Source of the DNA: Serpens gallinarum
GTDB taxonomy: Bacteria; Pseudomonadota; Gammaproteobacteria; Pseudomonadales; Pseudomonadaceae
Direction of reading: 5' to 3'
DNA: 64,000 bases
Assembly (NCBI RefSeq): GCF_014836765.1
Contig: NZ_JACSQG010000001.1
Span: 1,047,743-1,111,742 of the forward strand
The notes below the pieces were generated by a model. It did no database searches. It had not been told where the DNA came from and saw only the letters and a program-made list of their open reading frames with translations. The position numbers were made by a program, and so were the translations under genes. This document shows positions 9,408-19,335 of the stretch, in pieces (position 1 is the stretch's first letter; each line of letters starts with the position of its first letter).

Positions 9408-9468
9408 TGCGCCGACTCTCAAGCAATGCACCGGTGCGGTCGATAGCGGGTAAAGGAGGGTTTAGCGA

Positions 9469-10362
9469 ATGCAAGAGATAAGCACGCGCGTGGTTACGCT
9501 GTCGGCCCCCCAGCAGGCCCTACAATCCTATCTGGATGAACTGTTGCAGGATGCCGCACTGGAGCTGGAACAGAGCCAGGCCAGCGAGGATGAATTTCAG
9601 GCTGCAGTGCGCGAAGAGCTGCAGCGGGACCGTCAGGCGCCGCAGCGTACGCCCTCCGTCGCGGCGAAGGTGGTAGCGCCGGTTGAGATGCCCGTGGCCG
9701 TCCCGGTAGCGCCTGTAGCCAGCGTTGCACCCATTGCCCCACCGGCTGAACGGTCGGCGCCCGTCGCGCCGCCTGTCGCCAAGGCAGCGCCCATTGCTCC
9801 GCCGTCCAAGACGCCGCTACAGCCCCCCGTCGCTACCCCGGCCGCGACCATTGCGGCCCCTGTTGCCGCACCACCGTCGCCACCGCTCATTCGTGCCGCA
9901 CGGCCGAGTTGGGGTGAGGAGCCGTTTGAGTGCCTGCTGTTCGATGTGGCCGGCCTGACACTGGCTGTGCCGCTGGTGTGCCTGGGCACAGTGCATTCGC
10001 TGCAGGGCCAGGAGCTGACGCCGATCTTCGGCCAGCCGGACTGGTTTCTCGGCATGCTGAGCACTCACTCCGGCAACCTCAAAGTGCTCGATACGGCGCG
10101 TTGGGTGATGCCCGAGCGTTACCGCGATGAATTTCGCGACCACTTGAAGTTTGTGATCACCATTCAGGGCTACGACTGGGGGCTGGCGGTGCATCAGGTT
10201 GACCGCTCGATTCATCTGCACCCCGGGCAGGTTAAATGGCGCACGCAGCGGACCCAGCGGCCGTGGCTGGCGGGCACCGTGATTGAGCACATGTGCGCGC
10301 TGCTGGATGTCGCCGCACTGGCCGATCTGATCCGCAGCGGTGCCCATACGCGAAAGAGTTGA
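9469..10362 (+). CDS. CheW-domain protein with Ala/Pro linker, ParP-like
   Basis: 297 residues. An N-terminal helical part (about 1-55) is followed by a low-complexity Ala/Pro/Val stretch (about 60-140) and a C-terminal CheW-like domain (CLLFDVAGLTLAVPL onward). This matches the layout of ParP, the partner of ParC, whose CheW-like domain contacts CheA. AAGGAGGG at 9453-9460 fixes the ATG. The role is inferred from domain order and adjacency to the ParA-type gene. Confidence 0.8.
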   Translation: MQEISTRVVTLSAPQQALQSYLDELLQDAALELEQSQASEDEFQAAVREELQRDRQAPQRTPSVAAKVVAPVEMPVAVPVAPVASVAPIAPPAERSAPVAPPVAKAAPIAPPSKTPLQPPVATPAATIAAPVAAPPSPPLIRAARPSWGEEPFECLLFDVAGLTLAVPLVCLGTVHSLQGQELTPIFGQPDWFLGMLSTHSGNLKVLDTARWVMPERYRDEFRDHLKFVITIQGYDWGLAVHQVDRSIHLHPGQVKWRTQRTQRPWLAGTVIEHMCALLDVAALADLIRSGAHTRKS

Positions 10363-10373
10363 TTGATATTTCA

Positions 10374-10388
10374 AGGCCCCACGGGCCT
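10374..10388 (+). terminator. Short hairpin between parP-like gene and cheW
   Basis: AGGCCC, loop CAC, GGGCCT: a six-base-pair stem without a T-run in a 90-base gap. It may be an mRNA end-processing or stability element; termination is unlikely. Confidence 0.35.
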
Positions 10389-10452
10389 GGACACGCATTC
10401 GGCCTACTGGCCGCGCGCATCGCCATAAACGGTTCTTGACGAGGTTTGAACA

Positions 10453-10932
10453 ATGAAAAACATGACAGCGCAAGGCTCTGACGATCCCATTCTGCAGTGG
10501 GTGACCTTTCGCCTGGATAACGAATCCTATGGCATCAATGTCATGCAGGTGCAGGAAGTGCTGCGCTACAGCGAGATCGCGCCCGTGCCGGGAGCACCCA
10601 GCTATGTGCTGGGGATCATCAACCTGCGCGGCAATGTGGTGACGGTCATCGACACCCGCCAGCGCTTCGGCCTGGACTCGGCGGACATCACCGACAACAG
10701 CCGTATCGTGATCATCGAGGCGGACAAGCAAGTCGTTGGCATACTGGTCGACAGCGTTGCTGAAGTGGTTTACTTGCGCCAGTCGGAAATCGAAACCGCC
10801 CCCAACGTCGGTAACGAAGAGTCGGCCAAGTTCATCCAGGGCGTGTGCAACAAGAACGGCGAGTTGCTGATTCTGGTTGAACTGGAGAAGATGATGAGTG
10901 AAGACGAATGGCTGGAGCTTGAGAACTTCTAA
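10453..10932 (+). CDS. cheW: Chemotaxis adaptor CheW
   Basis: 159 residues, a single CheW fold spanning nearly the whole protein. The conserved core GIINLRGNVVTVIDTR is present. It links chemoreceptors to CheA in the signalling array. GAGG lies eight bases before the ATG. The next gene starts immediately after the stop. Confidence 0.95.
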   Translation: MKNMTAQGSDDPILQWVTFRLDNESYGINVMQVQEVLRYSEIAPVPGAPSYVLGIINLRGNVVTVIDTRQRFGLDSADITDNSRIVIIEADKQVVGILVDSVAEVVYLRQSEIETAPNVGNEESAKFIQGVCNKNGELLILVELEKMMSEDEWLELENF

Positions 10933-11358
10933 ATGATCTTGAACCTCGTCGCGATCGCACTGGCCGTGATCTCGCTGACTGCCCTGGGCACAGTGATCTG
11001 GCTAGCCGCCCACCTGCGTCGCTTGAATGCAGGTGTCGAACATCAGTTCCGCCAGCATGCCGAGCGTCATAGCAAGCGTGACAAGCGCATGCAGGAATTG
11101 AGCAAGCAGCTCGAAACCTATATTGGCGTCTGCGTGAAGATGGGCGACGAGTTGCAGGAGTTGCGCCAACTGGTGACGCCCCTGCCGGAACGCCTGGGCA
11201 AGCTCGAGCAGAGTGATCCGACCATGGTCTCGTTTATCCAGGCGTCGCGCCTGGTGGGGCTCGGCGCGAGCATCGAGGACCTGACCCAGTCCTGCGGCCT
11301 GACCAAGGGCGAGGCCGAACTGGTCAGCAAGCTGCACCAGGCGCGCCGCCCGGAATAA
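10933..11358 (+). CDS. DUF2802 membrane-anchored protein of the chemotaxis operon
   Basis: 141 residues. A single N-terminal membrane segment (about 2-26) is followed by a cytoplasmic helix with coiled-coil character (about 35-100) and a small C-terminal domain with the pattern IEDLTQSCGLTKGEAELVSKLH. It matches the DUF2802 protein found after cheW in pseudomonads. Function unknown. It starts on the base after the cheW stop and is followed by a terminator, so it is the last gene of the che operon. Confidence 0.82.
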   Translation: MILNLVAIALAVISLTALGTVIWLAAHLRRLNAGVEHQFRQHAERHSKRDKRMQELSKQLETYIGVCVKMGDELQELRQLVTPLPERLGKLEQSDPTMVSFIQASRLVGLGASIEDLTQSCGLTKGEAELVSKLHQARRPE

Positions 11359-11380
11359 AAACCGGCACGCGCAAGCGTTG

Positions 11381-11405
11381 GGCCCGGACAACGGGCCTGA
11401 CCTTC
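11381..11405 (+). terminator. Probable terminator of the che operon
   Basis: GGCCCG (11381-11386), loop GACAA, CGGGCC (11392-11397), then a pyrimidine-rich run (TGACCTTCCTCTTTCC). A modest but well-placed intrinsic terminator. Confidence 0.6.
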
Positions 11406-11449
11406 CTCTTTCCTTGTCGGGCGTCGCCCCGTAATGGACTCCCTCCTTC

Positions 11450-12424
11450 ATGAGCAAACGCTTACAACTGATCCTCATCATCGCGGCATTCGTGCTGGTT
11501 GGTGGTTACTTTTCGGCCCACAGCTACGTTGAGCAGGAAATCCAGGGCGCCTTGACGCGCTGGCTGGAGGAGAACGAGCTGGAAGAGCGCATGAGCTGGG
11601 AGTCGTCTTCGGTTTCCCTGCTCGACCAGTCTCTGACGCTGACAGGGGTTACCCTGACGCTGGACGGCGCGGACCCGCTGAGCGCCCGCGAAGTGGTGAT
11701 TTCCGACTATCTGGAAAACGCTGAGCGGCTACGCAGTCGCGTGCGCATCAGCGGTTTGATCCAGCAGGGAGCGGAGCTCGAAGAGATCAACCAGATGCTG
11801 CGCGACCAGGCGGCGCTATTGAACCTCAGCGAAGCGCAGACGCTGCAGATCGCGCCCGTTGATCTGCTGGTGGTCAGCGATCAGAACGATGTCACCGGCG
11901 AGGCCTTGTCGGAGTTCAGCCTGACCATGCCGGGTGTCATCAGCGCCGACGTGCACCTGAGCATGACGGACCTGTATGACCTGCGCGCGCAGAGCAAACG
12001 CCTGAATGCACAGCTGATGGCCAAGACCACGCCGGAGGAGTTGTCCGCTAAGGATATTCAGCAGGTGCTCGATGTGTTGCTCAAGGGCAGTCTCGACGCG
12101 TTCAGCCTGCGGCTCGAGGACCAAGGTCTGCTGCCCTTTGCGCTGACGGCCTGGCGTGGCAACAACGGCTTCAGCGAGGAGCAGTTCACTCAATGGATCG
12201 AAAATAGCCGTTCAGGCTGCCAGTTCGTTCTCTACTCCCTGCCCGAGACGCTGGCGCCGACCTGCGATCTGGTCGAGCCGCTGTTGCGCGGCCAGTTGCG
12301 TGAACTGACCCTGGCTGCCAGTCCGCAGCAGCCCGTGAAACTGGCCGAGCTATTCGAAGTGACCAGCAACCCCGCGCTGGTGACGGTGTTTGATCAGCTC
12401 AACCTGAGCATCACCGGCCAGTAG
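11450..12424 (+). CDS. Conserved hypothetical membrane-anchored protein
   Basis: 324 residues. One N-terminal membrane segment (about 4-22, uncleaved anchor or signal) precedes a soluble region of about 300 residues that is probably periplasmic. The region includes a beta-rich stretch near 45-100 (SVSLLDQSLTLTGVTLTLDG) and two cysteines. No enzyme motif recognised. It follows the che terminator and stands alone, so a link to motility is only positional. Confidence 0.65.
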   Translation: MSKRLQLILIIAAFVLVGGYFSAHSYVEQEIQGALTRWLEENELEERMSWESSSVSLLDQSLTLTGVTLTLDGADPLSAREVVISDYLENAERLRSRVRISGLIQQGAELEEINQMLRDQAALLNLSEAQTLQIAPVDLLVVSDQNDVTGEALSEFSLTMPGVISADVHLSMTDLYDLRAQSKRLNAQLMAKTTPEELSAKDIQQVLDVLLKGSLDAFSLRLEDQGLLPFALTAWRGNNGFSEEQFTQWIENSRSGCQFVLYSLPETLAPTCDLVEPLLRGQLRELTLAASPQQPVKLAELFEVTSNPALVTVFDQLNLSITGQ

Positions 12425-12513
12425 ATTCGTGAGAGCAGGGCGTTTCTCCCAGACTCCTGTTCAATGTGGTTCCGTGGGTGGATGGCGTTGTTACATCCAC
12501 CATGACCACCGCT

Positions 12514-12573
12514 CGGTGGATCGCCACTCGGTGGACCGCCACCCGGTGGATCGCCACCCGGTGGATCGGTAAC
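12514..12573. repeat. Four 15-bp tandem units, each a small hairpin
   Basis: CGGTGGA recurs at 12514, 12529, 12544 and 12559, exactly 15 bases apart. Each unit contains GGTGG and CCAC(C/T), so GGTGG-ATCG-CCACC forms a five-base-pair hairpin. The array lies between two convergent genes (stops at 12424 and 12603). It may act as a two-way transcript end or be a variable minisatellite. Confidence 0.85.
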
Positions 12574-12602
12574 GCGTGATCCACACGACCAACGACATTC
12601 CA

Positions 12603-12884
12603 TTAGTCCGGGATAAACCCCACAGGACGCTTGCCCTTCAAATACCAGGCGAAGGCAATGATCTCCGCGATGCAGCGGTACAACGCTTCGGGGATCTCAT
12701 CGCCCAGCTCCAGGCGCGCCAACAGGCGCAACAAGTCGGCATTTTCGTAAATAGGCACCTGATGCTCGCGGGCCAAGGCGAGAATCGCCTCGGCCAGGGC
12801 ATCCTCGCCTTTAGCGGTCAGGGTGGGGGTGTGCTGGCCGTCGTAGCGCAGGGCAATGGCGTGGCGGGTAGTGTGGTCACTCAT
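12603..12884 (-). CDS. FlhB C-terminal-domain-like protein (short FlhB homologue)
   Basis: 93 residues that resemble only the cytoplasmic end of the flagellar/type III export gate protein FlhB: AIALRYDG, VPIYENADLLRLLARLELGDEIPEALY, IAEIIAFAWYLKG. There are no membrane segments and the autocleavage NPTH motif is absent. Its start overlaps the stop of the FliK-like gene upstream by four bases. In full-size systems FlhB C-domain and FliK interact to switch export specificity; whether this pair does is unknown. Confidence 0.78.
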   Translation of the reverse strand: MSDHTTRHAIALRYDGQHTPTLTAKGEDALAEAILALAREHQVPIYENADLLRLLARLELGDEIPEALYRCIAEIIAFAWYLKGKRPVGFIPD

Positions 12885-14404
12885 GCGTTGTCGTCTATCC
12901 AGCAGTGTTCAACAGGGGTCGCAGACGGCTGCGGCGGTACGCCCTGCCGGCAGTTCAGCTCGCCCACCGTTAGGCCAGCGGCCTGCAGCCGCTCGCGCAG
13001 TTGCCCGAGTTCCTGTGCAATGAGGGTTGCGGTCTGTGCGTGCGCGGCCCACAGTTGGCCGGATAACTGGCCCCGGCTTAACTGCGCCTGAACCTGCAAT
13101 GGGCCCAAGGGCGCGAGGTCGAAGGCCAGGTCGATCTTCCACAGGCTTTCGCGATCCGACTCGCTTGGGCGAGCATCGGGCTGCTCGCGCTGGATTTTCA
13201 GCTGCAAAGGCGTGGGCTGATCGCGCAGCGGCAGCTCCATCTGCCAGGTGGTGGTAAGGGGGTTGTCGGGTCCGCCCTGGGTCTGCGCCAGGCTGGACAA
13301 CTGATGGGTCTGAACCCGGGAAATGGCCGCAGCGGCGAGCTTCAACAGGCTTTGCACATCACCTTCGCTTTCCAGTTCGGCGGCCAGGCGGCTCGGTAGG
13401 GGAAAACTCAGCCCCGGCGCGCGCCCATTTTGCTGGCCCAGCACACCGAGCAGGCTACGGGCGACGCTCGGCAGACTGCTGGCCAGGGCCGCGCTGGCGG
13501 GCGTGGTGGCCAGCGCCAGGCTATTAAGCCCGGGCGCAAGCTGGGCAACCAAGCGCAGCAGGTTAGCCTTAAGGTCGTGGGTCAGGGTGCCCGCCTGGCT
13601 GCTTAACAGTCGTTGCTCAAGTCCCAGGCCGCTGTCTTTCATCGCCTGGGCCAATCGTTGCGCATCACCCAGTTGGCCGAGGGTTGGCAGATTGTTTTGC
13701 AACTGCTCGATGCTTTGGCGCAGTGCGGGTGACAGGCTGTGTGGCTCCAGGCGGGCGAGGGCATTGAACACGGCTTGCAGCGAGCCTTGACGAGCATGCT
13801 GGGAAGCCAGTTGTTGCAGCGCGTCGAGCTGCTCCAGGCGTGCGCCCAACGGTAAAAACTGCAACGTCTGGCCATCGCGCACCTGGGCGCTGAACAGACT
13901 GCCGACCGTTAAAGGGTGAGCACTTTCCAGCACCAACTGGCGCCCGGCCAGAGGCGGGCTGAGCACGTGCACAATGATCTGTTGCAGGTTCGTCACGCTG
14001 TTCGGCGTGTTGCTCAGCACCCGGGCTTGCAGCAGGCTGCCCGCTGGCAACTGGCTCAGATCCAGGCGCTGCAACGGACGCTCTGCCGTCGTGATCAGAT
14101 TGGCCAGTAGGCGATTGCCCGTCTGTGCCGTGAGCTGCAGTTGACTGCCTACGCCGGGCGCGGGGCTGTCGCCGGCGCGTACCTGGAGCTGTGCGGTGCG
14201 TCCATCGGGTAGGGTCAGGCGCAGCGTCAGGTGCTGGCCTGTCGATAAATCTCGCTGGGCGGTGACTTCGGCCTGCGCACGCTGCCCGGGCGCGAGCAAG
14301 GCTTCGAGCGGTTGCAGCGCGGTCAGGCGCACTTGCAAGGTCGTAACCGGCGCCGAACTGCTCAACGACGCCGTGCTGGGTGGGGAAAAATTGATTTCGC
14401 TCAT
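12881..14404 (-). CDS. FliK-like flagellar hook-length control domain protein
   Basis: 507 residues from the ATG at 14404 (MSEINFSPP). Long Ala/Gln/Leu-rich, mostly helical N-terminal and middle parts end in a C-terminal domain (about 410-500) like the FliK C domain: PLGPLQVQAQLSRGQLSGQLWA ... LRERLQAAGLTVGELNC. It is unusual in being coded with a short FlhB-like gene and away from the main flagellar operons. An upstream in-frame start at 14464 would run into the ccmA promoter and is not favoured. Confidence 0.72.
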   Translation of the reverse strand: MSEINFSPPSTASLSSSAPVTTLQVRLTALQPLEALLAPGQRAQAEVTAQRDLSTGQHLTLRLTLPDGRTAQLQVRAGDSPAPGVGSQLQLTAQTGNRLLANLITTAERPLQRLDLSQLPAGSLLQARVLSNTPNSVTNLQQIIVHVLSPPLAGRQLVLESAHPLTVGSLFSAQVRDGQTLQFLPLGARLEQLDALQQLASQHARQGSLQAVFNALARLEPHSLSPALRQSIEQLQNNLPTLGQLGDAQRLAQAMKDSGLGLEQRLLSSQAGTLTHDLKANLLRLVAQLAPGLNSLALATTPASAALASSLPSVARSLLGVLGQQNGRAPGLSFPLPSRLAAELESEGDVQSLLKLAAAAISRVQTHQLSSLAQTQGGPDNPLTTTWQMELPLRDQPTPLQLKIQREQPDARPSESDRESLWKIDLAFDLAPLGPLQVQAQLSRGQLSGQLWAAHAQTATLIAQELGQLRERLQAAGLTVGELNCRQGVPPQPSATPVEHCWIDDNA

Positions 14405-14467
14405 GAAATGGTTATACGCCCTTACAACCTGCCCCAATTGCCCGCATTGAGTGAGAGGAGTCACATG

Positions 14468-14473
14468 TATAAT
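14468..14473 (+). promoter_or_regulatory. Likely -10 element for the ccm operon
   Basis: TATAAT at 14468-14473 lies 130 bases before the ccmA start in the gap between divergent genes. A TTGAGT sits 15 bases upstream, shorter than ideal. Suggestive only. Confidence 0.4.
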
Positions 14474-14601
14474 GCCGCCCCAATCGGATCGGCGCTCCCT
14501 TCTTCTCAGGTAACGGCCGTCTCCAGACTGACTTGAGGCACGTGGTCGGCAGATACCGCGGCGTGTCGCTGTTTTGTCGCATTTATTTGGATAGGCATGG
14601 C

Positions 14602-15237
14602 GTGAGCAGTCCCTTTCTCGAAACCGTAGCGCTGACTTGTGAGCGCGACTGGCGCGTGTTGTTCGAAGGCCTGGAGCTGCGGCTGTTGCCGGGTGACATG
14701 CTGCAGGTCGTGGGCCCCAATGGCAGCGGCAAGACCAGTTTGCTGCGCCTGCTGTGCGGGCTGATGCAACCCACCGCTGGCGAAGTACGCTTGCAGGGCG
14801 AGCCGCTGGCCGCCAGGCGCGGCGAGCTGGCGCGCAATCTGCTGTGGATCGGTCACGCCGCCGGGATCAAGGGCTTGCTCACTCCGGAAGAGAACCTGGC
14901 CTGGCTGTGCGCCTTGCACCAGCCGGCCGATCATGAGGCGATTCGCCAGGCACTGACAGCGGTCGGCCTGCGTGGTTTCGAAGATGTTCCCTGCCATACA
15001 CTGTCCGCGGGACAGCAGCGTCGTGTAGCGCTGGCCAGACTCTATCTGCAGGCTCCACCCTTGTGGATTCTCGATGAGCCGTTTACTGCGCTGGACAAGC
15101 AAGGCGTAGCGCAACTGGAGAGCCATCTGGCCCAGCATTGTCTGCAGGGCGGCATGGTAGTGTTGACCACTCATCACTCGCTGGACGAAAAACCTGCCGG
15201 CTATCGGGAACTTGATTTAGGGCAGCGCGCCGCATGA
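14602..15237 (+). CDS. ccmA: Cytochrome c maturation ABC transporter ATPase CcmA
   Basis: 211 residues from the GTG at 14602 ([15 protein letters not shown]), the start that fits family length. Walker [10 protein letters not shown], signature LSAGQQRR and Walker B LWILDEPF are present. CcmA powers release of haem-loaded CcmE from the CcmC/CcmD complex at the cytoplasmic face. The open frame extends upstream to 14533, but those residues are unlike the family. The ATGA overlap with ccmB shows coupling. Confidence 0.92.
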   Translation: MSSPFLETVALTCERDWRVLFEGLELRLLPGDMLQVVGPNGSGKTSLLRLLCGLMQPTAGEVRLQGEPLAARRGELARNLLWIGHAAGIKGLLTPEENLAWLCALHQPADHEAIRQALTAVGLRGFEDVPCHTLSAGQQRRVALARLYLQAPPLWILDEPFTALDKQGVAQLESHLAQHCLQGGMVVLTTHHSLDEKPAGYRELDLGQRAA

Positions 15238-15905
15238 GTAACGTCTTTACCCTGTTGCTCGCGCGCGAGGCGCGCTTGTTGTTTCGCCGCCCCGCTGAGT
15301 TGGCCAATCCACTGGTCTTCTTCGCCATCGTGATCGCCATGTTCCCCCTGGCGGTGGGGCCCGAGAGCCAGTTGCTGCAAACGCTTTCACCGGGACTGGT
15401 GTGGGTGGCGGCGCTCTTGGCCGTGCTGCTCTCACTGGATGGGCTGTTTCGCAGCGACTTCGAAGACGGTTCGCTGGAACAGTGGGTCGTTTCGCCGCAC
15501 CCTCTGGCTCTTCTGGTGCTTGCCAAGGTACTGGCACACTGGCTGTTCACCGGGTTGGCCCTGGTGCTGCTTTCGCCCTTGCTGGCGTTGATGCTGGGTT
15601 TGCCGTCGCGCTGCCTGCCGGTACTGCTGGCCACGCTGCTGCTCGGTACGCCGATCCTCAGCCTGCTGGGCGCGGTGGGCGCGGCGCTGACCGTAGGCCT
15701 CAAGCGCGGCGGGTTGCTGCTGGCGCTGCTGATTTTGCCGCTGTACATCCCGGTGCTGATTCTTGGCAGCGGAGCGTTACAAGCGGACCTGCAAGGATTG
15801 CCCACAGCCGGCCACCTGTTGTGGCTGGCCAGTCTGACCGCTCTGGCGGTCACCCTGACCCCTTTCGCCGTTGCTGCCGGTTTGCGGATCAGCGTAGGCG
15901 AATAG
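15234..15905 (+). CDS. ccmB: Haem exporter subunit CcmB
   Basis: 223 residues, six hydrophobic membrane segments, the usual size. It forms the membrane part of the CcmAB transporter. The N terminus [19 protein letters not shown] is typical of the family. It overlaps ccmA by four bases. Confidence 0.93.
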   Translation: MSNVFTLLLAREARLLFRRPAELANPLVFFAIVIAMFPLAVGPESQLLQTLSPGLVWVAALLAVLLSLDGLFRSDFEDGSLEQWVVSPHPLALLVLAKVLAHWLFTGLALVLLSPLLALMLGLPSRCLPVLLATLLLGTPILSLLGAVGAALTVGLKRGGLLLALLILPLYIPVLILGSGALQADLQGLPTAGHLLWLASLTALAVTLTPFAVAAGLRISVGE

Positions 15906-15987
15906 GATTTAAATGGCGCATCGGGCGCCACTTGATATGACGAAAGGGCCGGGCGGCGATCCGGTGCCGCGACCTAAGAGTGTTGCA

Positions 15988-16743
15988 ATGAACTGGACAT
16001 GGTTTCACAAGCTGGGTTCGCCCAAATGGTTCTACGAAATCAGTGGCCGCTGGCTGCCCTGGTTGGGCGCGGCGGCTGTGCTGTTGCTGGTCGTCGGCAC
16101 CGTCTGGGGCCTGGCGTTTGCACCGCAGGACTACCAGCAGGGCAACAGCTTCCGGATCATCTACATCCATGTGCCTGCGGCCATCCTCGCCCAGTCGATC
16201 TACCTGATGCTGGCGGTGGCTGGCGTCGTCGGATTGGTGTGGAAGATGAAGCTGGCTGACGTGGCCTTGCAGCAGGCCGCGCCGCTGGGCGCCTGGATGA
16301 CTGTGATCGCCCTGGTGACCGGCGCCGTGTGGGGCAAGCCGACCTGGGGCGCCTGGTGGGTATGGGACGCGCGCCTGACCTCGATGCTGATCCTGCTGTT
16401 CCTGTATTTCGGCGTCATCGCTCTGGGTAACGCGATCACCAACCGCGACAGCGCCGCCAAGGCCTGCGCCGTGCTGGCCATCGTCGGCGTGGTCAATATC
16501 CCGATCATCAAGTATTCGGTGGACTGGTGGAACACGCTGCACCAGCCGGCCACCTTCAAGCTCACCGAGAAGCCGGCGATGCCGATGGAAATGTGGCTGC
16601 CGTTGCTGGTCATGGTCATCGGCTTTTACTGTTTCCTCGCCACGGTGGTGTTGATGCGCATGCGCCTTGAAGTGCTCAAACGTGAATCGCGCAGCAGCTG
16701 GGTAAAAGCCGAGCTGCGCGCCCAACTGGAGGGACGTCGGTGA
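15988..16743 (+). CDS. ccmC: Haem-handling membrane protein CcmC
   Basis: 251 residues from the ATG at 15988 ([10 protein letters not shown]), with AAGAG eight bases upstream. Six membrane segments flank the tryptophan-rich periplasmic loop [13 protein letters not shown] that binds haem. CcmC loads haem onto CcmE. An in-frame start at 15913 would add 25 unrelated residues and is not favoured. It overlaps the GTG of ccmD. Confidence 0.94.
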   Translation: MNWTWFHKLGSPKWFYEISGRWLPWLGAAAVLLLVVGTVWGLAFAPQDYQQGNSFRIIYIHVPAAILAQSIYLMLAVAGVVGLVWKMKLADVALQQAAPLGAWMTVIALVTGAVWGKPTWGAWWVWDARLTSMLILLFLYFGVIALGNAITNRDSAAKACAVLAIVGVVNIPIIKYSVDWWNTLHQPATFKLTEKPAMPMEMWLPLLVMVIGFYCFLATVVLMRMRLEVLKRESRSSWVKAELRAQLEGRR

Positions 16744-16916
16744 ATTTCGCCTCCTTCTCCGAATTTGTCGCCATGGGCAACCATGGTCTGTACGTGTGGA
16801 CGTGCTACGGCATCAGCCTGGCCGTCATCCTGTTCAACGTCGCCCAGCCGTTGCTGGCGCGCCGGCGTTATCTGCAAGAAGAGGCGCGTCGTCTGCGCCG
16901 GGAGGAAATGAAGTGA
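16740..16916 (+). CDS. ccmD: Haem exporter accessory protein CcmD
   Basis: 58 residues, GTG start overlapping the ccmC stop. One membrane segment (about 19-38, [16 protein letters not shown]) is followed by a basic, charged tail ([18 protein letters not shown]). This is the small CcmD pattern and position: it joins CcmC-CcmE to CcmAB. Its stop overlaps the ccmE GTG. Confidence 0.92.
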   Translation: MNFASFSEFVAMGNHGLYVWTCYGISLAVILFNVAQPLLARRRYLQEEARRLRREEMK

Positions 16917-17365
16917 ATCCTGTGCGCAAGAAGCGTCTGATCATCGTGCTGGCCATCGTCGTCGGGGTTGGCGCTGCGGTCGGCCTGGCCTTGTCGGCGT
17001 TGCAGCAGAACATCAACCTGTTCTATACCCCCACGCAAATTGCCAATGGTGAGGTGCCGGAAGGTGTGCGTATTCGCGCCGGCGGCATGGTCAAGGAAGG
17101 CTCGTTGAAGCGCTCCGAAGACTCGTTGCTGGTCGAGTTCGTAGCCGGCGACGGTGCTGCTGAAGTGACCATGCGCTACCAGGGCATCCTCCCCGACCTG
17201 TTCCGCGAAGGGCAGGGCATCGTCGCCCTGGGCCGCCTGAATGCCGACGGCGTGCTGGTCGCCGACGAGGTGTTGGCCAAGCACGACGAGAACTACATGC
17301 CGCCGGAAGTGACCCAGGCCCTGGAAAGCGCCAAGCTGCAGAATAATGCGGAGGCGACCCAATGA
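16913..17365 (+). CDS. ccmE: Haem chaperone CcmE
   Basis: 150 residues from a GTG at 16913 that overlaps the ccmD stop. An N-terminal anchor (about 8-28) precedes a periplasmic beta-barrel domain. The haem-binding motif KHDENYMPP near the C terminus carries the histidine that bonds covalently to haem, with the following Tyr. A longer open frame from 16796 is the ccmD region in another frame and is not real. Confidence 0.95.
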   Translation: MNPVRKKRLIIVLAIVVGVGAAVGLALSALQQNINLFYTPTQIANGEVPEGVRIRAGGMVKEGSLKRSEDSLLVEFVAGDGAAEVTMRYQGILPDLFREGQGIVALGRLNADGVLVADEVLAKHDENYMPPEVTQALESAKLQNNAEATQ

Positions 17366-19335
17366 TTCCCGAGCTTGGCCACCTGGCCCTGATTCTGGCC
17401 TTTTGCCTGGCTATCGTACAGTCCACGCTGCCGCTGATCGGTGCGTGGCGCGGTGATCGCCTGTGGATGGGCCTGGCGCAGCCAGCGGCGTGGGGGCAAT
17501 TCTTCTTCCTCACGGTGTCCCTGGCCTGCCTGACCTATGCGTTTCTGGTCGACGATTTCTCGGTCGCCTATGTCGCCCATAACTCCAACAGCGCCTTGCC
17601 CTGGTTCTTCAAGTTCAGTGCCGTGTGGGGCGCCCATGAAGGCTCGCTGCTGCTGTGGGCCTTCATTCTCGGTGGCTGGACCTTTGCCGTGGCGGTGTTC
17701 TCCCGTCATCTGCCGGAAGAAATGCTGGCCCGCGTGCTGGCGGTGATGGGCATCATCAGCATCGGCTTCCTGCTGTTCCTGATCATGACCTCCAACCCCT
17801 TCGAGCGCCTGCTGCCGCAAGCGCCAATGGACGGTCGCGACCTCAACCCGTTGCTGCAAGACTTCGGCCTGATCGTCCACCCGCCGATGCTCTACATGGG
17901 CTACGTCGGTTTCTCGGTAGCCTTCGCCTTCGCCATTGCCGCGTTGCTGGGCGGTCGTCTGGACGCTGCCTGGGCACGCTGGTCGCGCCCTTGGACGCTG
18001 GTTGCCTGGGCGAGCCTGGGCATTGGCATCGTGCTCGGCTCCTGGTGGGCCTACTACGAACTGGGCTGGGGCGGCTGGTGGTTCTGGGATCCGGTGGAAA
18101 ACGCCTCTTTCATGCCTTGGCTGGTGGGTACCGCGCTGATTCACTCGCTGGCGGTCACCGAAAAGCGTGGCGTGTTCAAGAGCTGGACCGTGCTGCTGGC
18201 GATTGCTGCGTTCTCGCTGAGCCTGCTGGGTACTTTCCTGGTGCGTTCCGGGGTGCTCACCTCGGTACACGCCTTCGCGGCCGACCCCGAGCGGGGCGCG
18301 TTCATCCTGGTGTTCCTGCTTATCGTGGTGGGTGCCTCGCTGGCACTGTTCGCGGTGCGTGCACCGGTGGTCAAAAGCCAGGTCGGCTTTGCTCTGTGGT
18401 CCCGCGAGACCTTATTGCTGGTCAATAATCTGGTGCTGGTGGTGGCCACGGCGATGATTTTGCTCGGCACCCTGTATCCGCTGCTGCTCGATGCGTTGAC
18501 CGGCGCCAAGCTGTCCGTTGGCCCGCCGTACTTCAATGCGATGTTCCTGCCGCTGATGGCGATCCTGATGCTGGCCATGGCGGTGGGCGTGCTGGTGCGC
18601 TGGAAGGACACGCCGGTGAAATGGCTGTTGAACATGCTCACGCCCGTGCTGATCGGCAGTGCGGTGCTTGGTGGTCTGGCGTCCGTGCTGCTGGGCGATT
18701 TCCACTGGGCGGTGCTGGCCGTGTGCTTGCTGGCAGCCTGGGTGGTGCTGGCCAGCGTACGCGATCTACTCGACAAGACCCGTCACAAGGGGCTGTTTAA
18801 AGGCATGCGCAGCCTGAGCCGCAGCTACTGGGGCATGCATTTGGCCCACCTGGGGATTGCCGTGTGTGCCATTGGCGTGGTGCTGTCTTCCCTGCAGAGC
18901 GCCGAGCGCGACCTGCGCATGGCGCCGGGCGAGTCCCTCGAACTGGCCGGCTACCGCTTCGTCTTTGAAGGTGCGGTACACCACGAAGGTCCCAACTACA
19001 CCTCCGATAAGGCCACGCTGCGCGTGTTCGAGAACGACAAGCAGATCGCCGTGCTGCACCCCGAGAAGCGTCTGTATACCGTGCAGATGATGCCGATGAC
19101 CGAAGCCGGTATCGATCCCGGGTTGTTCCGCGATCTCTATGTCGCCCTCGGTGAGCCGCTGGAAGATGGCGCCTGGGCCGTGCGCTTGCACGTCAAACCT
19201 TATGTGCGCTGGATCTGGCTGGGCGGGTTGATGATGGCTTTTGGTGGCGTGCTGGCCACGCTGGACCGTCGCTACCGCGTCAAGGTCAAGAGTCGCGTAC
19301 GTGAAACCTTGGGCCTGACAGGAGTACCGGCATGA
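17362..19335 (+). CDS. ccmF: Cytochrome c haem lyase subunit CcmF
   Basis: 657 residues with many membrane segments and the conserved haem-binding WWD region [19 protein letters not shown] near residue 235. It attaches haem to apocytochrome c together with CcmH and CcmI. It overlaps ccmE and ccmG by four bases each. Confidence 0.96.
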   Translation: MIPELGHLALILAFCLAIVQSTLPLIGAWRGDRLWMGLAQPAAWGQFFFLTVSLACLTYAFLVDDFSVAYVAHNSNSALPWFFKFSAVWGAHEGSLLLWAFILGGWTFAVAVFSRHLPEEMLARVLAVMGIISIGFLLFLIMTSNPFERLLPQAPMDGRDLNPLLQDFGLIVHPPMLYMGYVGFSVAFAFAIAALLGGRLDAAWARWSRPWTLVAWASLGIGIVLGSWWAYYELGWGGWWFWDPVENASFMPWLVGTALIHSLAVTEKRGVFKSWTVLLAIAAFSLSLLGTFLVRSGVLTSVHAFAADPERGAFILVFLLIVVGASLALFAVRAPVVKSQVGFALWSRETLLLVNNLVLVVATAMILLGTLYPLLLDALTGAKLSVGPPYFNAMFLPLMAILMLAMAVGVLVRWKDTPVKWLLNMLTPVLIGSAVLGGLASVLLGDFHWAVLAVCLLAAWVVLASVRDLLDKTRHKGLFKGMRSLSRSYWGMHLAHLGIAVCAIGVVLSSLQSAERDLRMAPGESLELAGYRFVFEGAVHHEGPNYTSDKATLRVFENDKQIAVLHPEKRLYTVQMMPMTEAGIDPGLFRDLYVALGEPLEDGAWAVRLHVKPYVRWIWLGGLMMAFGGVLATLDRRYRVKVKSRVRETLGLTGVPA

